64,000 nucleotides of DNA from Campylobacter lari subsp. lari (lineage in GTDB: Bacteria; Campylobacterota; Campylobacteria; Campylobacterales; Campylobacteraceae), in NCBI RefSeq assembly GCF_013372185.1, contig NZ_CP053830.1, positions 1,054,001 to 1,118,000 on the forward strand. Direction: 5' to 3'. Positions 25,500-35,343 of the stretch are shown piece after piece (the first letter of the stretch is position 1; each line of letters opens with the position of its first letter). The position numbers were made by a program, and so were the translations under genes. The notes beneath the pieces are model-generated. The model was not told the DNA's origin. It saw only the letters and a list, made by a program, of their open reading frames with translations, and did not search any database.

Positions 25500-26507
25500 T
25501 TAAATTACAATTCTTTTTAAATTTGGAGAAAGTTTTACTAAAATTTCATAATTAATAGTATTAAAAAAACTAGCCATAACATTGGCATCATTTAAAACAC
25601 AAATTACCTCACCATCATTCTCACAAGAAAAACTATCCATAGACATTTTTCCAAGTATTTTTTTACCATTAGGAAGAAAAAAATCTTTTTTACCATCATA
25701 ACGCAAAAGCCCATCAGCATAACCTAAATCATAAGTTGCTATTTCGATATCTTCTTTTGCACTATACATTCCACCATAACCAACACTTTGACCTTTTTTT
25801 AACACTCTTTGGCTTAATTTTTCAGCCCATAAACTCAAAACCTTACGCAAGTCTTTACTAAAATATGCATAACCAAATTGCACAAGCCCCACTCTACAAT
25901 ACTCATCATCTTCTAAAGTATTTGCTCTAAATAAAGCTTCAGAATTATGAGAATGAAATACTAAGCTCTTAGCCTCTTCTTGTAATAAATTATAAATTAT
26001 CTTTTTTGCGTATTGAAAATTTTGTTTTTGTACAAAATAACTTGCATCTACTTCATCGCTTCCTGCAAAATGCATCATCACTCCATGAAGTATCAAATTA
26101 TTACTTTTTAACCCTTGCAGCACTTCTTGAATTTCTTCAGGTAAAATTCCATTTCTATGCATATTTGTATCTATGACTAAATGAATTTTTGTATTTTTTT
26201 TAAGCTTTTTTATATTATTTTTATCATTTAAAGCATAAATAAATTTTTCACTTTCATTGCCATGTGGATGATGAGATAAAATTAGGATATTATCAAAAAT
26301 ATTTTCAAGCTCTTTTGCTTCAACTTCATTTTTTACGGCTATAAAATTTATACCTTTTGCTCTAGCTATAGGAGCTAAAAGTTTAGCTCCATGACCATAA
26401 GCATTATCTTTAAAAACACAAATTACTTTTTCATAAACTCCAGCCTTAGAGGCTATTAGGTCAAGATTATACTCATAAGCTAAGCGATCAATTTTTATAT
26501 AAGCCAT
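25500..26507 (-). CDS. alr: Alanine racemase
   Basis: 335 residues, PLP-dependent; makes D-alanine for peptidoglycan. The PLP lysine is Lys33 in FKDNAYGHGA (usual form VKANAYGHG). The second catalytic base lies in SVGYGGMYSAK. About 25 residues shorter than typical enzymes, trimmed at the C-terminus. It abuts pgp2 by one base, so two cell-wall genes form a unit. Confidence 0.95.
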   Translation of the reverse strand: MAYIKIDRLAYEYNLDLIASKAGVYEKVICVFKDNAYGHGAKLLAPIARAKGINFIAVKNEVEAKELENIFDNILILSHHPHGNESEKFIYALNDKNNIKKLKKNTKIHLVIDTNMHRNGILPEEIQEVLQGLKSNNLILHGVMMHFAGSDEVDASYFVQKQNFQYAKKIIYNLLQEEAKSLVFHSHNSEALFRANTLEDDEYCRVGLVQFGYAYFSKDLRKVLSLWAEKLSQRVLKKGQSVGYGGMYSAKEDIEIATYDLGYADGLLRYDGKKDFFLPNGKKILGKMSMDSFSCENDGEVICVLNDANVMASFFNTINYEILVKLSPNLKRIVI

Positions 26508-27478
26508 TATTGTTCAGCTAAAATTTGCATTTTATCTTCAACTAGCTTAACATAAAGAACTTTTTCTCCTTTGAATTTATAATTAGTACTACGATAATCT
26601 TCATAAAATCCTATTCTGAAAATTTTCTCATTTTTATCATTTGGATAAGGACTTATGCTAAGATCTGAAAATTTAATAGTTTTTTCTTCTTTTTTAGCAA
26701 AAATTCTTTGCTTGTTTTTTGCAAACTGCTCATATGAAAATTTATTATTATGTTTGAATATTTTTTGATCATAAAAAGATAAGTATTTACTAATATCACT
26801 TTTTTGCCAACTATCCTTCCAAGCAAATAAATTTGCTAACAAAATAGCAACTTCTTCATGGTTTGCTCTTACTTTATTTTTTTCTTCTGTCATTGCATAT
26901 GATTTTCTATCAGCGACTAATTTATTAAAATCTTCTAGCAAATCATTTTGTACAGCAATGCAACCTCTAGTTTTATAAGTATCCAAACGCGTTCCATCTA
27001 AAGGGTACCCATGAATCCAAATTCCACCACCTGTTTTACCCAAAGTTTTATCTAAAACATTTGGATAAGTTGTTGCAAAAGCAAATGGTCCATAATATGG
27101 ATCACCAGGATAAAATTTCTTTCCAAGCTCATAAAAACCTATAGGAGTTTTTAAATCCCCTTCTATTTCTTTATCTCCAGCCAAGCCAGTTAAGACATCT
27201 TTTTGAATAAATTTCTTTTCTACTTTTCCATCATTATAGTGATAAACCCTGATGATTTTATCGCTTTTATTGGTCAATACAATAGCTACATTTTCTTCAT
27301 AGTAACCAAGGCTAACATTTTTATCTTTTATCTCATCAAGCCAAAAATCTTTCTTGCTTAATTCTTGCTCTAACACCTTTTCAACTGCATCAATACCTTG
27401 ATTTAAATAAATTTTTGCAAGATCACTTGCATTTACAAATACAACCAGACTAAATAATACCAATATAGTTTTAAACAA
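26507..27478 (-). CDS. pgp2: LD-carboxypeptidase Pgp2/Csd6 (helical cell shape)
   Basis: 323 residues. Signal peptide at about 1-17, then a YkuD (L,D-transpeptidase-fold) domain, with the catalytic block GIWIHGYPLDGT and YKTRGCIAVQND (His and Cys). The C-terminal third is an NTF2-like region (KYLSFYDQKIFKHN). Homologues Pgp2 (C. jejuni) and Csd6 (H. pylori) trim peptidoglycan tetrapeptides to tripeptides and are needed for helical shape. Periplasmic. Confidence 0.9.
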   Translation of the reverse strand: MFKTILVLFSLVVFVNASDLAKIYLNQGIDAVEKVLEQELSKKDFWLDEIKDKNVSLGYYEENVAIVLTNKSDKIIRVYHYNDGKVEKKFIQKDVLTGLAGDKEIEGDLKTPIGFYELGKKFYPGDPYYGPFAFATTYPNVLDKTLGKTGGGIWIHGYPLDGTRLDTYKTRGCIAVQNDLLEDFNKLVADRKSYAMTEEKNKVRANHEEVAILLANLFAWKDSWQKSDISKYLSFYDQKIFKHNNKFSYEQFAKNKQRIFAKKEEKTIKFSDLSISPYPNDKNEKIFRIGFYEDYRSTNYKFKGEKVLYVKLVEDKMQILAEQ

Positions 27479-27562
27479 TTTATACCTTTCTATTAAAATT
27501 TAAAACAACAAAGAGATAATTATAATATTTTTACAATAAATATATTTTTAATTTTTTCCGTG

Positions 27563-27568
27563 TATAAT
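27563..27568 (+). promoter_or_regulatory. -10 box of the copper chaperone operon
   Basis: TATAAT in TCCGTGTATAATGT, 37 bases before the ATG at 27605. Confidence 0.5.
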
Positions 27569-27604
27569 GTTTATTGATTAACTAAAAAATATAAAGGAAT
27601 AATA

Positions 27605-28024
27605 ATGAAAAAAATACTTAGTTTGGCTATATTAAGCACCTTTGCTATTGCAAATGAAATCGCTATAAATGATCCTTATATTAGACAAACTCCGCCAAAT
27701 TCTAAAACAACAGCAATTTTTTTAGAACTTAAAAACAACTCTGATAAAGATATAAAACTAATAAAAGCTCAAAGCTCATTAAGTGATACAACTGAAATTC
27801 ACGATCATATCATGGAAAATGGTAAAAAAATGATGGTGCAAATCCCTCAAATTACTATAAAAGCTAATTCAAGCACTGAACTTAAACCAGGTGGCATGCA
27901 TATCATGATACTAAATCTTAAAGAGAATATCACGCCTCAAACCAAAGCTAATTTAACACTTTATTTTGATGATAATAGCACAATTGAACTAAAAGATATC
28001 AAGTCAAGAAGCATTAAAAAATAA
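27605..28024 (+). CDS. Periplasmic copper chaperone PCu(A)C
   Basis: 139 residues with a signal peptide (ends AIA). The copper site follows the family rule H-X10-M-X21-H-X-M exactly: His66, Met77, His99, Met101. Such proteins deliver Cu(I) to the CuA or CuB centre of haem-copper oxidases, often with Sco. Here the Sco gene is two genes downstream, which supports the role in building the cbb3 oxidase. Confidence 0.92.
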   Translation: MKKILSLAILSTFAIANEIAINDPYIRQTPPNSKTTAIFLELKNNSDKDIKLIKAQSSLSDTTEIHDHIMENGKKMMVQIPQITIKANSSTELKPGGMHIMILNLKENITPQTKANLTLYFDDNSTIELKDIKSRSIKK

Positions 28025-28470
28025 TGAAAAATCTACTTGCCTTTGCCCTAGCTATAATTTTTGCTATATGCGGGGCTTATTTTTATACCAATTCAACAAA
28101 TTCTGGAAAAAAAAGAGAATTACTCACCACTCTAACGCCTTTAACATGCGATCTAAACACCCAAGAGTGTGAGTATAATTTTAAAGATAAAAAAGTCTTG
28201 ATAAATTTAAATCCAAAGCCTATAGCTACACTAAATGAACTTGATTTAAATATCACTAATTTAGGTGAGTTTAAAAAATTAAATGCTAGAGTTTATGGAC
28301 TTAATATGTATATGGGAGATATTGTTCCACAATTTAAGAAAATCAACAACACCTACCATGCTAAATTAGTTTTAAGCTCTTGCACACTAGAAGTGATGCG
28401 TTTTAGAATAGAACTTTTTGATGATGAAACTCCACTAGATTTTTATTTTGACTTTGATGTAAAAAGGTAA
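28024..28470 (+). CDS. Membrane-anchored periplasmic protein of the copper operon
   Basis: 148 residues. One N-terminal span (about 4-20) followed by a soluble, beta-rich domain with three Cys: a CDLNTQEC pair near residues 39-46 and a single Cys in SSCTLEVMRF near 120. Its ATG overlaps the TAA region of the PCuAC gene, and the Sco gene follows by 3 bases. A copper-handling role is inferred from position only. Confidence 0.78.
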   Translation: MKNLLAFALAIIFAICGAYFYTNSTNSGKKRELLTTLTPLTCDLNTQECEYNFKDKKVLINLNPKPIATLNELDLNITNLGEFKKLNARVYGLNMYMGDIVPQFKKINNTYHAKLVLSSCTLEVMRFRIELFDDETPLDFYFDFDVKR

Positions 28471-28473
28471 AGT

Positions 28474-29031
28474 ATGAAAAAAATAAATATTTTTTTATTA
28501 ATTGTGGTAATTTTTGGGGTGTTTTTTATATCAGTGCAGTATTTTGAAAATAACAAATATAATTTTCACTTAAATTCTGAAAAAGGCATACTTAGTTTAA
28601 AAGATTTTATCGGTAAAAAATTGATTGTATATTTTGGCTATACTTATTGTCCTGATGTTTGCCCTAGCGAACTTGCATTAATTGCCAATGTTTTAGAAAA
28701 AATGCCAAATAAAGAAAAAGCTCATGTGGTATTTATCTCACTAGATCCAGCAAGAGATAACAATCTAACTCAAACTAATCAGTGGGTAAAATATTTTTAT
28801 CCAAATTCTACTGCTTTAGTTGCCAAAGATGAAAAGGAATTGGAAAAAGTTGCTAAAAATTATGGTGTGATATATGAAAAAATCAATCTCAAAGATTCTG
28901 CTATGGGATATTCTATAGCACATAGTGGTGAATTTTATCTGATCGATGAAAATGGAAAATTTATTAAAACTATAAAAGATATTAGTTATGAAAACTTTTT
29001 TAACGAAATTCAAAAATTCTTAAACGAATAA
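28474..29031 (+). CDS. SCO1/SenC family copper metallochaperone
   Basis: 185 residues with an N-terminal anchor (5-24) and a thioredoxin-like fold. Copper ligands: CPDVC (Cys59, Cys63) in FGYTYCPDVCPSEL and the distal His in SIAHSGEFYLID near residue 150. Assists copper insertion or thiol reduction in oxidase assembly. Last gene of the three-gene copper unit, closed by a long hairpin. Confidence 0.93.
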   Translation: MKKINIFLLIVVIFGVFFISVQYFENNKYNFHLNSEKGILSLKDFIGKKLIVYFGYTYCPDVCPSELALIANVLEKMPNKEKAHVVFISLDPARDNNLTQTNQWVKYFYPNSTALVAKDEKELEKVAKNYGVIYEKINLKDSAMGYSIAHSGEFYLIDENGKFIKTIKDISYENFFNEIQKFLNE

Positions 29032-29052
29032 ATTTTTACAATTTATTCGTTT
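29022..29052. terminator. Bidirectional 12-bp hairpin terminator
   Basis: Perfect arms AAACGAATAAAT (29022-29033) and ATTTATTCGTTT (29041-29052). The stop codons of the Sco gene and of the convergent permease gene both lie inside it. Confidence 0.8.
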
Positions 29053-30245
29053 CTTAAAGTATCTAAAATATCTACTTGAGTTGCTTTTTTGGCAGGATAA
29101 TAAGAAGATAAACTTACAATCACAATAGCTCCAAAAAGTGTAGCGCAAAAATCAACTAAAGAAAGCTCTAATGGCAATTTACTCATACCATAAACATCAC
29201 TTGGCAAAGAAATAATGTCAAAATTTCCAAGTACCCACAAAGCTATAGCTGCAAGAATCACACCTGCTATAATGCCACTTCCACCTATTAAAAACCCTAA
29301 AGAAAAAAAGGTTTTTTTAATCTCTAGTTTACTAGCACCTAAGGAAAGCAATAAAGCTATTTCACTGCGTCTATTCATTACTATCATAAGTAATGAACTA
29401 ACTATATTTAAACTTGCAACTAAAATAATCAACATTAATACTATAAACAAAGCCCTTTTTTCTAAAGCAAGCGCTGCAAAGAAATTCCCATTTTGCTCCC
29501 ACCAACCTATGCTAGCATATCTTGCACCCAAAAAATCTTCAATTTGTTTAATATCTTCAAAAGGTTTATTTGAATACACATGCACTCCATCGTAACTTCC
29601 TTGGGGATATGATAAAATTTTAGCTAAGGCTTTAACATCTGTATACATATAAGCTTTATCATAGGCTAATAGTCCTGAAGAAAAATCAGCCTTAACATCA
29701 AATCTTTTAACCTGTGGGATAAGCGAAAGTCCACTAGCATTAAGATTAGAAAAAATTAGAGTTATTTTTTCATTATAATCAAGTCCAAATTCATCTTTTA
29801 AACCCTTGCCAATTAAAATATCAAAACTGTCTAATTTTTTATTTTCTAAAGCTTGTGCTATGACTTCATTAATTTTTTTTTCATCTTCAAAATTAACCCC
29901 AAAAAGCATACCACCTTCTAATTTTAAATCATTTCTTGCTATTACTTGAGTAGCAATATAAGGACTAAATAATAAATTTGGGAATTTGATTCTTAACTCT
30001 TGCAGTATTTTATCATCAACACTTGCTCCAAAACGCGGTAATATAGTGATAGGATAATTCATCGTAAAAAGCTTTCTTTCAAATTCCTTATCAAAACCAT
30101 TCATAATAGCCATTGCAACTAAAAGCACGCAAAGCCCTATGCTCACACCTAAAAAAGCTAAAATTTTTGAAAGCATGATAAAGGGTTGATCTTTATCAAA
30201 ACGCAAATATTTAAATAATAAATAACGAGAGATACTTTTTTGCAT
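29043..30245 (-). CDS. LolC/LolE-type lipoprotein-releasing ABC permease
   Basis: 400 residues with one N-terminal span (about 27-50), a large periplasmic domain, and three C-terminal spans (about 265-390): the FtsX/MacB permease layout. The opening SRYLLFKYLRFDK and the end ATQVDILDTLRNE fit LolC/E, which extract outer-membrane lipoproteins from the inner membrane. No lolD ATPase is adjacent, and only one permease gene is present, as I recall for other Campylobacter. Confidence 0.85.
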   Translation of the reverse strand: MQKSISRYLLFKYLRFDKDQPFIMLSKILAFLGVSIGLCVLLVAMAIMNGFDKEFERKLFTMNYPITILPRFGASVDDKILQELRIKFPNLLFSPYIATQVIARNDLKLEGGMLFGVNFEDEKKINEVIAQALENKKLDSFDILIGKGLKDEFGLDYNEKITLIFSNLNASGLSLIPQVKRFDVKADFSSGLLAYDKAYMYTDVKALAKILSYPQGSYDGVHVYSNKPFEDIKQIEDFLGARYASIGWWEQNGNFFAALALEKRALFIVLMLIILVASLNIVSSLLMIVMNRRSEIALLLSLGASKLEIKKTFFSLGFLIGGSGIIAGVILAAIALWVLGNFDIISLPSDVYGMSKLPLELSLVDFCATLFGAIVIVSLSSYYPAKKATQVDILDTLRNE

Positions 30246-30307
30246 TTTCTACTCTTAATATTTTTTTAAGTATTTTAACTTGATTTTTATAAAAGCTAGC
30301 TTTGTAT

Positions 30308-30754
30308 TCATTTAAGATAATATACAAAGGCGCTATTATCATGAAATTCAACTATAAATCTTAAAGGTAAAATTCTCACATAAGTTTCACTTTGCGCACT
30401 TGCTTGTTCACTTTTTACAAAGTCTTTTACATCTATTTTTGAGTTCAAAAAGCAATCAATTAAATCATTTTTATGAGTATTTAAAAAGTTAAATTTATCT
30501 AACTTTGTCATTTTCTCTTCATCTACCATGCCAAAATCATTACGTACTAAAGATTTCAAGTCACTTGGTGTATAAACTAACTCACAAGCGTATTCTAAAT
30601 TCTTTTTTTTACTCTTGGTCATAGCCATAGAAATAGTTTCATTTTGATGAAAAAGGATTAAATTTTTATTAGAGAGTTCTGCCCAAAATATAAATTCATC
30701 TTGGGCAGTAGCATTAAAAATTATAAGGATTAATAAGCAAACAATTCTTTCCAC
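30308..30754 (-). CDS. flgQ: Flagellar motility protein FlgQ
   Basis: 148 residues with a short signal peptide (about 1-17). It overlaps flgP by 25 bases and follows gyrA-flgP, the arrangement in C. jejuni, where FlgQ is needed for FlgP stability and motility. The identification rests mainly on context and general resemblance; no catalytic motif is expected. Confidence 0.82.
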   Translation of the reverse strand: MERIVCLLILIIFNATAQDEFIFWAELSNKNLILFHQNETISMAMTKSKKKNLEYACELVYTPSDLKSLVRNDFGMVDEEKMTKLDKFNFLNTHKNDLIDCFLNSKIDVKDFVKSEQASAQSETYVRILPLRFIVEFHDNSAFVYYLK

Positions 30755-31248
30755 TTGTCAGCATCAATTTTAAGTTCTACATTTACTCTATAAAGGCCAT
30801 CTTTAAAGTCTTGGTCAACTACACTTGCATTTTTAATCAAACCATTTACTTGTGCTGTGATGGTTGAACTTTTAAGCATTGCATCTTTTACTGTATCTTT
30901 ACCATTAACTCTTACGCCATATAACTTACTAGCTAACTGTCTATAAGCATCAGTAATCGCTGCTCTTTTAGCTAAAGCCAAAGCTTGGCCAACAGAAACT
31001 GTATTCAAAGGAGCAATGCCCTCACCTACTGCTGTGAAAGTTAGATCATTGTCTGTACTTGTATCATTTGCAAGCATTTTTTCTTCTCTAATGATATTAC
31101 GCACATCATCTTTATCTACTTTTTGAACTACAACATCAGAATTCGTAGCTTGAGTAGCTTGAGTTTGAGTAGGTTTCATACCTCTTTGATCTAGCGCACA
31201 CGCACTAAAACCTAAAGCCAAACAAAACATAAAAATAACTTTTTTCAT
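30730..31248 (-). CDS. flgP: Flagellar basal-disk lipoprotein FlgP (LPP20 family)
   Basis: 172 residues. Lipobox FSAC (Cys17) marks outer-membrane lipidation. The C-terminal half has the LPP20-family core (ALALAKRAAITDAYRQLAS, then KLYGVRVNG). In C. jejuni FlgP builds the large basal disk that widens the motor for high torque. AAGGTG precedes the ATG. A sigma-54-like GG-N10-GC element lies 38 bases upstream of the start. Confidence 0.9.
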   Translation of the reverse strand: MKKVIFMFCLALGFSACALDQRGMKPTQTQATQATNSDVVVQKVDKDDVRNIIREEKMLANDTSTDNDLTFTAVGEGIAPLNTVSVGQALALAKRAAITDAYRQLASKLYGVRVNGKDTVKDAMLKSSTITAQVNGLIKNASVVDQDFKDGLYRVNVELKIDADKWKELFAY

Positions 31249-31285
31249 TTTTACACCTTCAATTTATTTGATATTATTTGAGATA

Positions 31286-31299
31286 GCAAAAAGCATTCC
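31286..31299 (-). promoter_or_regulatory. Sigma-54 (RpoN)-type promoter match upstream of flgP
   Basis: On the minus strand TGGAATGCTTTTTGCT shows GG and GC dinucleotides exactly 10 bases apart (-24/-12), with the TTTTTGCT shape of Campylobacter RpoN sites. It ends a dozen bases before a plausible start point and 38 before the flgP ATG. It partly adjoins the gyrA stop. Confidence 0.45.
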
Positions 31300-31308
31300 A
31301 GAATTTTA

Positions 31309-33885
31309 CTATTCTAAATTTAAATCTATATTAGTTTCAGTATCTAACTCCTCATCTTCTTCTTTAGGACACTTAGCAATACTTACAACCTCATCATTTT
31401 CCACATTAACAACTATAACACCACTTGTATTTCTACCAGCTTTTCTTATGCTTTGCATGTCAACTCTAATCATCTTACCGCTAGTTGTTAGCGCCATTAA
31501 ATCCATGCTTTCATCCACTATGACAACACTGATTAAATCTTTTGTTTTTGCATTAAGCTTCATACAAATAACGCCTTTTCCGCCTCTACTTTGTAGTCTA
31601 TACTCTCCAGCATCGGTACGCTTACCTATACCTTTAGCACTTACACTTAAAATTTCTTGAGCATCATTTTCTATAACAACAGCACCTACAAGCTCATCAT
31701 TTTTTTCTTTAAATTTAATAGCAGTCACACCTCTACTAACACGACCAATTTCTCTAACTTTAGCAAGTGGGAATTTAATACACATACCTTTTTTAGTAAC
31801 TGCAAAAAGCATTTTACCAACTGCTACATTTTCTAACTCTTCGTTATTCTCAAGCACTTCATTTTCTAAATTTTCCTCATCTTCTAATGCTTGATTTGAC
31901 ATTTCATTTTCATCTCTTGCAACAATTATCGCAGTAACAAGCTCATCATTTTCATCTAAATTTATAGCTTTTACACCAACACTTCTTATATTTTGATATT
32001 CGCTTAAATTTGTGCGTTTTACGATACCATTTTTAGTAAAGAAACACAATGATTTACTCTCATCAAAATCAGTTGTAGGGATAATTGCCATGATTTTTTC
32101 ATCAGCTTGCAAATTTATAAGATTTACCACAGCTTTTCCTTTAGCAGTCCTACTACCTTCTGGAATTTTATAAACTTTTAACCAATAAAGCTGACCACGA
32201 TCTGTTACAAACATTAAAGTATCATGAGTGTTTGCTGTAAAGAAGTTTTCTATAAAATCATCATCATAAGTTGTAACTGCAACCTTACCTTTGCCACCGC
32301 GTTTTTGTTTTTCATATTGCTTACTTGGAACGCGTTTAATATAACCACGATGAGTGATAGTAACCACCATATTTTCATTAGGTATTAAATCTTCTATATC
32401 AATATCATCATAATCATCTTCAATTTGAGTAATTCTTGGTACATCAAATTTAGATCTTATTTCTTTTAGCTCATCTTTGATTAAATTTTCAAGCAAAGCT
32501 TCGCTTTTTAAAATTTCATCAAGCCTCTCTATTTCAGCTAATAATTCTTTTAATTCATTATCTATTTTTTCTCTTTCAAGTCCTGTTAAACGGCCAAGTT
32601 TCATATCTAAAATCGCGTTTGATTGAAGCTCACTTAGACCAAATTTTTGCATTAATAAATTTTTAGCTGTTGGATTATCTGGAGAATTTTTTATCAAGGC
32701 TATAACTTCATCAATATTATCTAAAGCTATTTTTAAACCTTCTAAAATATGCGCTCTAGCTCTTGCTTTTTGAAGTTCAAAAATAGTTCTTCTAATGATC
32801 ACAGTTTTTCTATGATTTAAAAATAATTTTAAAAGTTCTATTAAAGAAAATACTTTTGGCTCTTTATTATGTATGGCAAGCATTATTACACCAAAGGTAC
32901 TTTCCATGGTTGTTGATTTAAATAAATTATTTAAAACTATCTCACTCATAGCATCGCGTTTTAGCTCAATTACTACACGAATTCCTTCTCTATCGCTTTC
33001 ATCTCTAACTTCAGCAATACCTTCAATTTGCTTTTCTTTGGCTAAATCAGCAATTTGCTCTATCAATCTTGCTTTATTGGTTTGATAAGGAAGTTCATCG
33101 ATGACTATTATGTCTTTATTTGCTCTTTTTTCTATATGGGTTTTAGCTCTTACTTTAACCCTACCACGACCAGTGCGATAAGCTTCTATAATGCCTTTTT
33201 TACCATATATAATCCCACCAGTTGGAAAATCAGGCCCTTTGATAAACTGCATTATTTCTTCTAAAGAACTTTCTTTATTGTCTATTAAATATAAAAGCCC
33301 ATCGATTAATTCATTTAAACTATGCGGTGGGATATTTGTAGCCATACCAACAGCTATACCACTTGATCCATTAAGCAATAAATTTGGCACCCTAGCAGGT
33401 AAAACATCAGGCTCACTCATAGAATCATCATAATTTGGTACAAAATCAACCGTATCTTTATCAATATCACGCAACAATTCTTCAGCTAAAATAGTCATTC
33501 TAGCCTCAGTATAACGCATAGCAGCAGCGCCATCCCCATCAATAGAGCCAAAGTTACCTTGTCCATCAACACTTGGATAACGCATAGAAAAATCTTGTGC
33601 CATTCTAACCAAAGCATCATATACAGCAACATCACCATGCGGATGATACTTACCTATAACATCCCCTACTATACGAGCTGATTTTTTATATGCACTACGA
33701 CTTCCAACGCCTAAATCATTCATAGCATATAAAATTCTTCTATGAACAGGCTTAAGTCCATCCCTTGCATCAGGCAAAGCACGGCCTATAATAACACTCA
33801 TAGAATAATCTAAATAACTACTTTTTATAGAACTTTCTATATCTATATTTTCAATATCTGAATCTTTAGTAAAAATATTTTCCAT
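31309..33885 (-). CDS. gyrA: DNA gyrase subunit A
   Basis: 858 residues, the normal Campylobacter length. Breakage-reunion domain with the catalytic Tyr in [10 protein letters not shown] (near 125), then the C-terminal six-bladed DNA-wrapping domain containing the GyrA box QRGGKG ([11 protein letters not shown] near 550). The quinolone-resistance region reads [10 protein letters not shown], with Val86 (codon at 33628-33630) where sensitive Campylobacter have Thr86. Acidic tail. Ala70, Asp90 and other neighbours look ordinary. Confidence 0.99.
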   Translation of the reverse strand: MENIFTKDSDIENIDIESSIKSSYLDYSMSVIIGRALPDARDGLKPVHRRILYAMNDLGVGSRSAYKKSARIVGDVIGKYHPHGDVAVYDALVRMAQDFSMRYPSVDGQGNFGSIDGDGAAAMRYTEARMTILAEELLRDIDKDTVDFVPNYDDSMSEPDVLPARVPNLLLNGSSGIAVGMATNIPPHSLNELIDGLLYLIDNKESSLEEIMQFIKGPDFPTGGIIYGKKGIIEAYRTGRGRVKVRAKTHIEKRANKDIIVIDELPYQTNKARLIEQIADLAKEKQIEGIAEVRDESDREGIRVVIELKRDAMSEIVLNNLFKSTTMESTFGVIMLAIHNKEPKVFSLIELLKLFLNHRKTVIIRRTIFELQKARARAHILEGLKIALDNIDEVIALIKNSPDNPTAKNLLMQKFGLSELQSNAILDMKLGRLTGLEREKIDNELKELLAEIERLDEILKSEALLENLIKDELKEIRSKFDVPRITQIEDDYDDIDIEDLIPNENMVVTITHRGYIKRVPSKQYEKQKRGGKGKVAVTTYDDDFIENFFTANTHDTLMFVTDRGQLYWLKVYKIPEGSRTAKGKAVVNLINLQADEKIMAIIPTTDFDESKSLCFFTKNGIVKRTNLSEYQNIRSVGVKAINLDENDELVTAIIVARDENEMSNQALEDEENLENEVLENNEELENVAVGKMLFAVTKKGMCIKFPLAKVREIGRVSRGVTAIKFKEKNDELVGAVVIENDAQEILSVSAKGIGKRTDAGEYRLQSRGGKGVICMKLNAKTKDLISVVIVDESMDLMALTTSGKMIRVDMQSIRKAGRNTSGVIVVNVENDEVVSIAKCPKEEDEELDTETNIDLNLE

Positions 33886-33921
33886 AAAAATCCTTAAAAT
33901 TAATCTTTATATTTTAGCAAA

Positions 33922-34494
33922 TTATTCTTTTGCATTAGCTAAAACTAAAGCAAAAAGTACTTTAATATTATTTTTTTCTAAAAGCTCTCTTGCTTCAAGC
34001 AAGCTTAATCCCGTAGTTACCACATCATCTACTAAAATTACAGGGTATTTTGGGCGCTTTAAAAGCTTATAAGATCTTTTATTATCTTTGCGAAATTGCA
34101 AACTTTTCCCACTATATTTAAATTCTGAATTAGCTTGCAAAGTATGATACATAGGTTTTATGAATTGAGTTTTTAAATACTTGGTTAAAATAGCAGTATG
34201 AGAGTAATTTTTATATGTTTTATCATCTAAGGCTATGGCATTAATTTCACAAGAGGGTTGAAAAAAATCTTTAAATTTGGCAAAGCTTAATTTTGCAAGT
34301 GCATTTAAAACAAAATAGCCTTGAAATTTGTGTTTAAAATAAATCAGATGCTTAATTTGTTCATATTGATAAAAATAATAAACTTTAAAATTACCCTCAA
34401 GTTCTCTTATACCTAAAGAATATTCTAAAAGTTCTTCTTTGCAAGCTGGACAAAAGCTTGCAAAGGAAAATCCATGACAGCTAAAACACCTCAC
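33922..34494 (-). CDS. ComF-family phosphoribosyltransferase-like protein
   Basis: 190 residues. N-terminal zinc-finger-like cysteines (CFSCHGFSFASFCPAC, residues 3-18), then a PRTase domain with the PRPP loop VILVDDVVTTGLSL near 150. ComF proteins act in DNA uptake during natural transformation; the C. jejuni homologue has, as I recall, been linked to transformation. It overlaps mapA by 4 bases (ATGA) and lies upstream of gyrA. Confidence 0.88.
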   Translation of the reverse strand: MRCFSCHGFSFASFCPACKEELLEYSLGIRELEGNFKVYYFYQYEQIKHLIYFKHKFQGYFVLNALAKLSFAKFKDFFQPSCEINAIALDDKTYKNYSHTAILTKYLKTQFIKPMYHTLQANSEFKYSGKSLQFRKDNKRSYKLLKRPKYPVILVDDVVTTGLSLLEARELLEKNNIKVLFALVLANAKE

Positions 34495-35138
34495 AAAGAA
34501 CTGATAATATCTGCAGATTTATTAGCTACTTGTTTTATAAGGAGCTGAGTGAAGAAAGGCAGATCTTTAATATTATAAAAACCTTTAACTTCTTGCTTGG
34601 TTTTAATGTTAATAGTTTTATTAGTGTTAATATCTTTTAATGTTAACTGACTAGCGATAATTGAAAATAAAGAATTAGAATCGAATTTAGAATAAAAATC
34701 ATTAAAACTTAAATCTACTCTTAGAACATAAGGGGAATCTTGTGTATTTTCAACCACTACTATACCTCTATTCTCTAATTCTTCTTTTAAAAACACATAA
34801 AAATAGTAGTTAAAATTTTCATTAATATAATAATTACTTCCATTAGAAGAAGAATATTTCAAATTCTCATTTAAATCATACACTCTATGAATATAAACTT
34901 TTTTCAAAGAAGCGCTTTTATCAATTGTTCTTTTATTCGTGCAATACTTAAGTCCTACATCACTAATATACACAAGACCTTTAATTTTTGCTTCATATGC
35001 TTTAGAATCAGAAGGATTGTAACACTCTGCTTGAATTTTTATAACTTCATTAACCTTAGCTATACCTTGATTTTTAGGGTTTATAGCACAAGCACCAAAA
35101 AACAAAGTTAAAATACATACGAATATTTTTTTAAACAT
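34491..35138 (-). CDS. mapA: Outer membrane lipoprotein MapA
   Basis: 215 residues, lipobox FGAC with Cys17. Followed by a beta-rich domain with KYCTNKRTIDKS near 66-77. MapA is a Campylobacter-specific lipoprotein used as a species marker, located upstream of the comF-like gene and gyrA as here. Its cellular role is not established. AAGGAAAG precedes the ATG and a 9-bp hairpin precedes that. Confidence 0.88.
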   Translation of the reverse strand: MFKKIFVCILTLFFGACAINPKNQGIAKVNEVIKIQAECYNPSDSKAYEAKIKGLVYISDVGLKYCTNKRTIDKSASLKKVYIHRVYDLNENLKYSSSNGSNYYINENFNYYFYVFLKEELENRGIVVVENTQDSPYVLRVDLSFNDFYSKFDSNSLFSIIASQLTLKDINTNKTINIKTKQEVKGFYNIKDLPFFTQLLIKQVANKSADIISSL

Positions 35139-35155
35139 TATCTTTCCTTAAAAGC

Positions 35156-35180
35156 AATCATCTTTTTGATTAAGATGATT
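35156..35180 (-). promoter_or_regulatory. mapA leader hairpin
   Basis: AATCATCTT and AAGATGATT pair perfectly (9 bp, 7-base loop) in the mapA leader, ending about 8 bases before the ribosome site. A minus-strand -10 TATAAT at 35195-35200 would start the transcript just ahead of it. Confidence 0.45.
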
Positions 35181-35194
35181 TTTAATCAGCAAAA

Positions 35195-35200
35195 ATTATA
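35195..35200 (-). promoter_or_regulatory. -10 box of mapA
   Basis: TATAAT in TTTTGGTATAATTTT on the minus strand, 57 bases before the mapA start. Confidence 0.5.
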
Positions 35201-35343
35201 CCAAAAACAAATGAATTTTGCTAAAAATTACTTTTTTTCACACAAAAATAATTTTGTAAAAAAAATTATATAAAAATTAATATTTAAAAGAAAATTCATT
35301 TAGAATATGTTACAAAACTACAATATTTTAAAGGAGTTACTAA

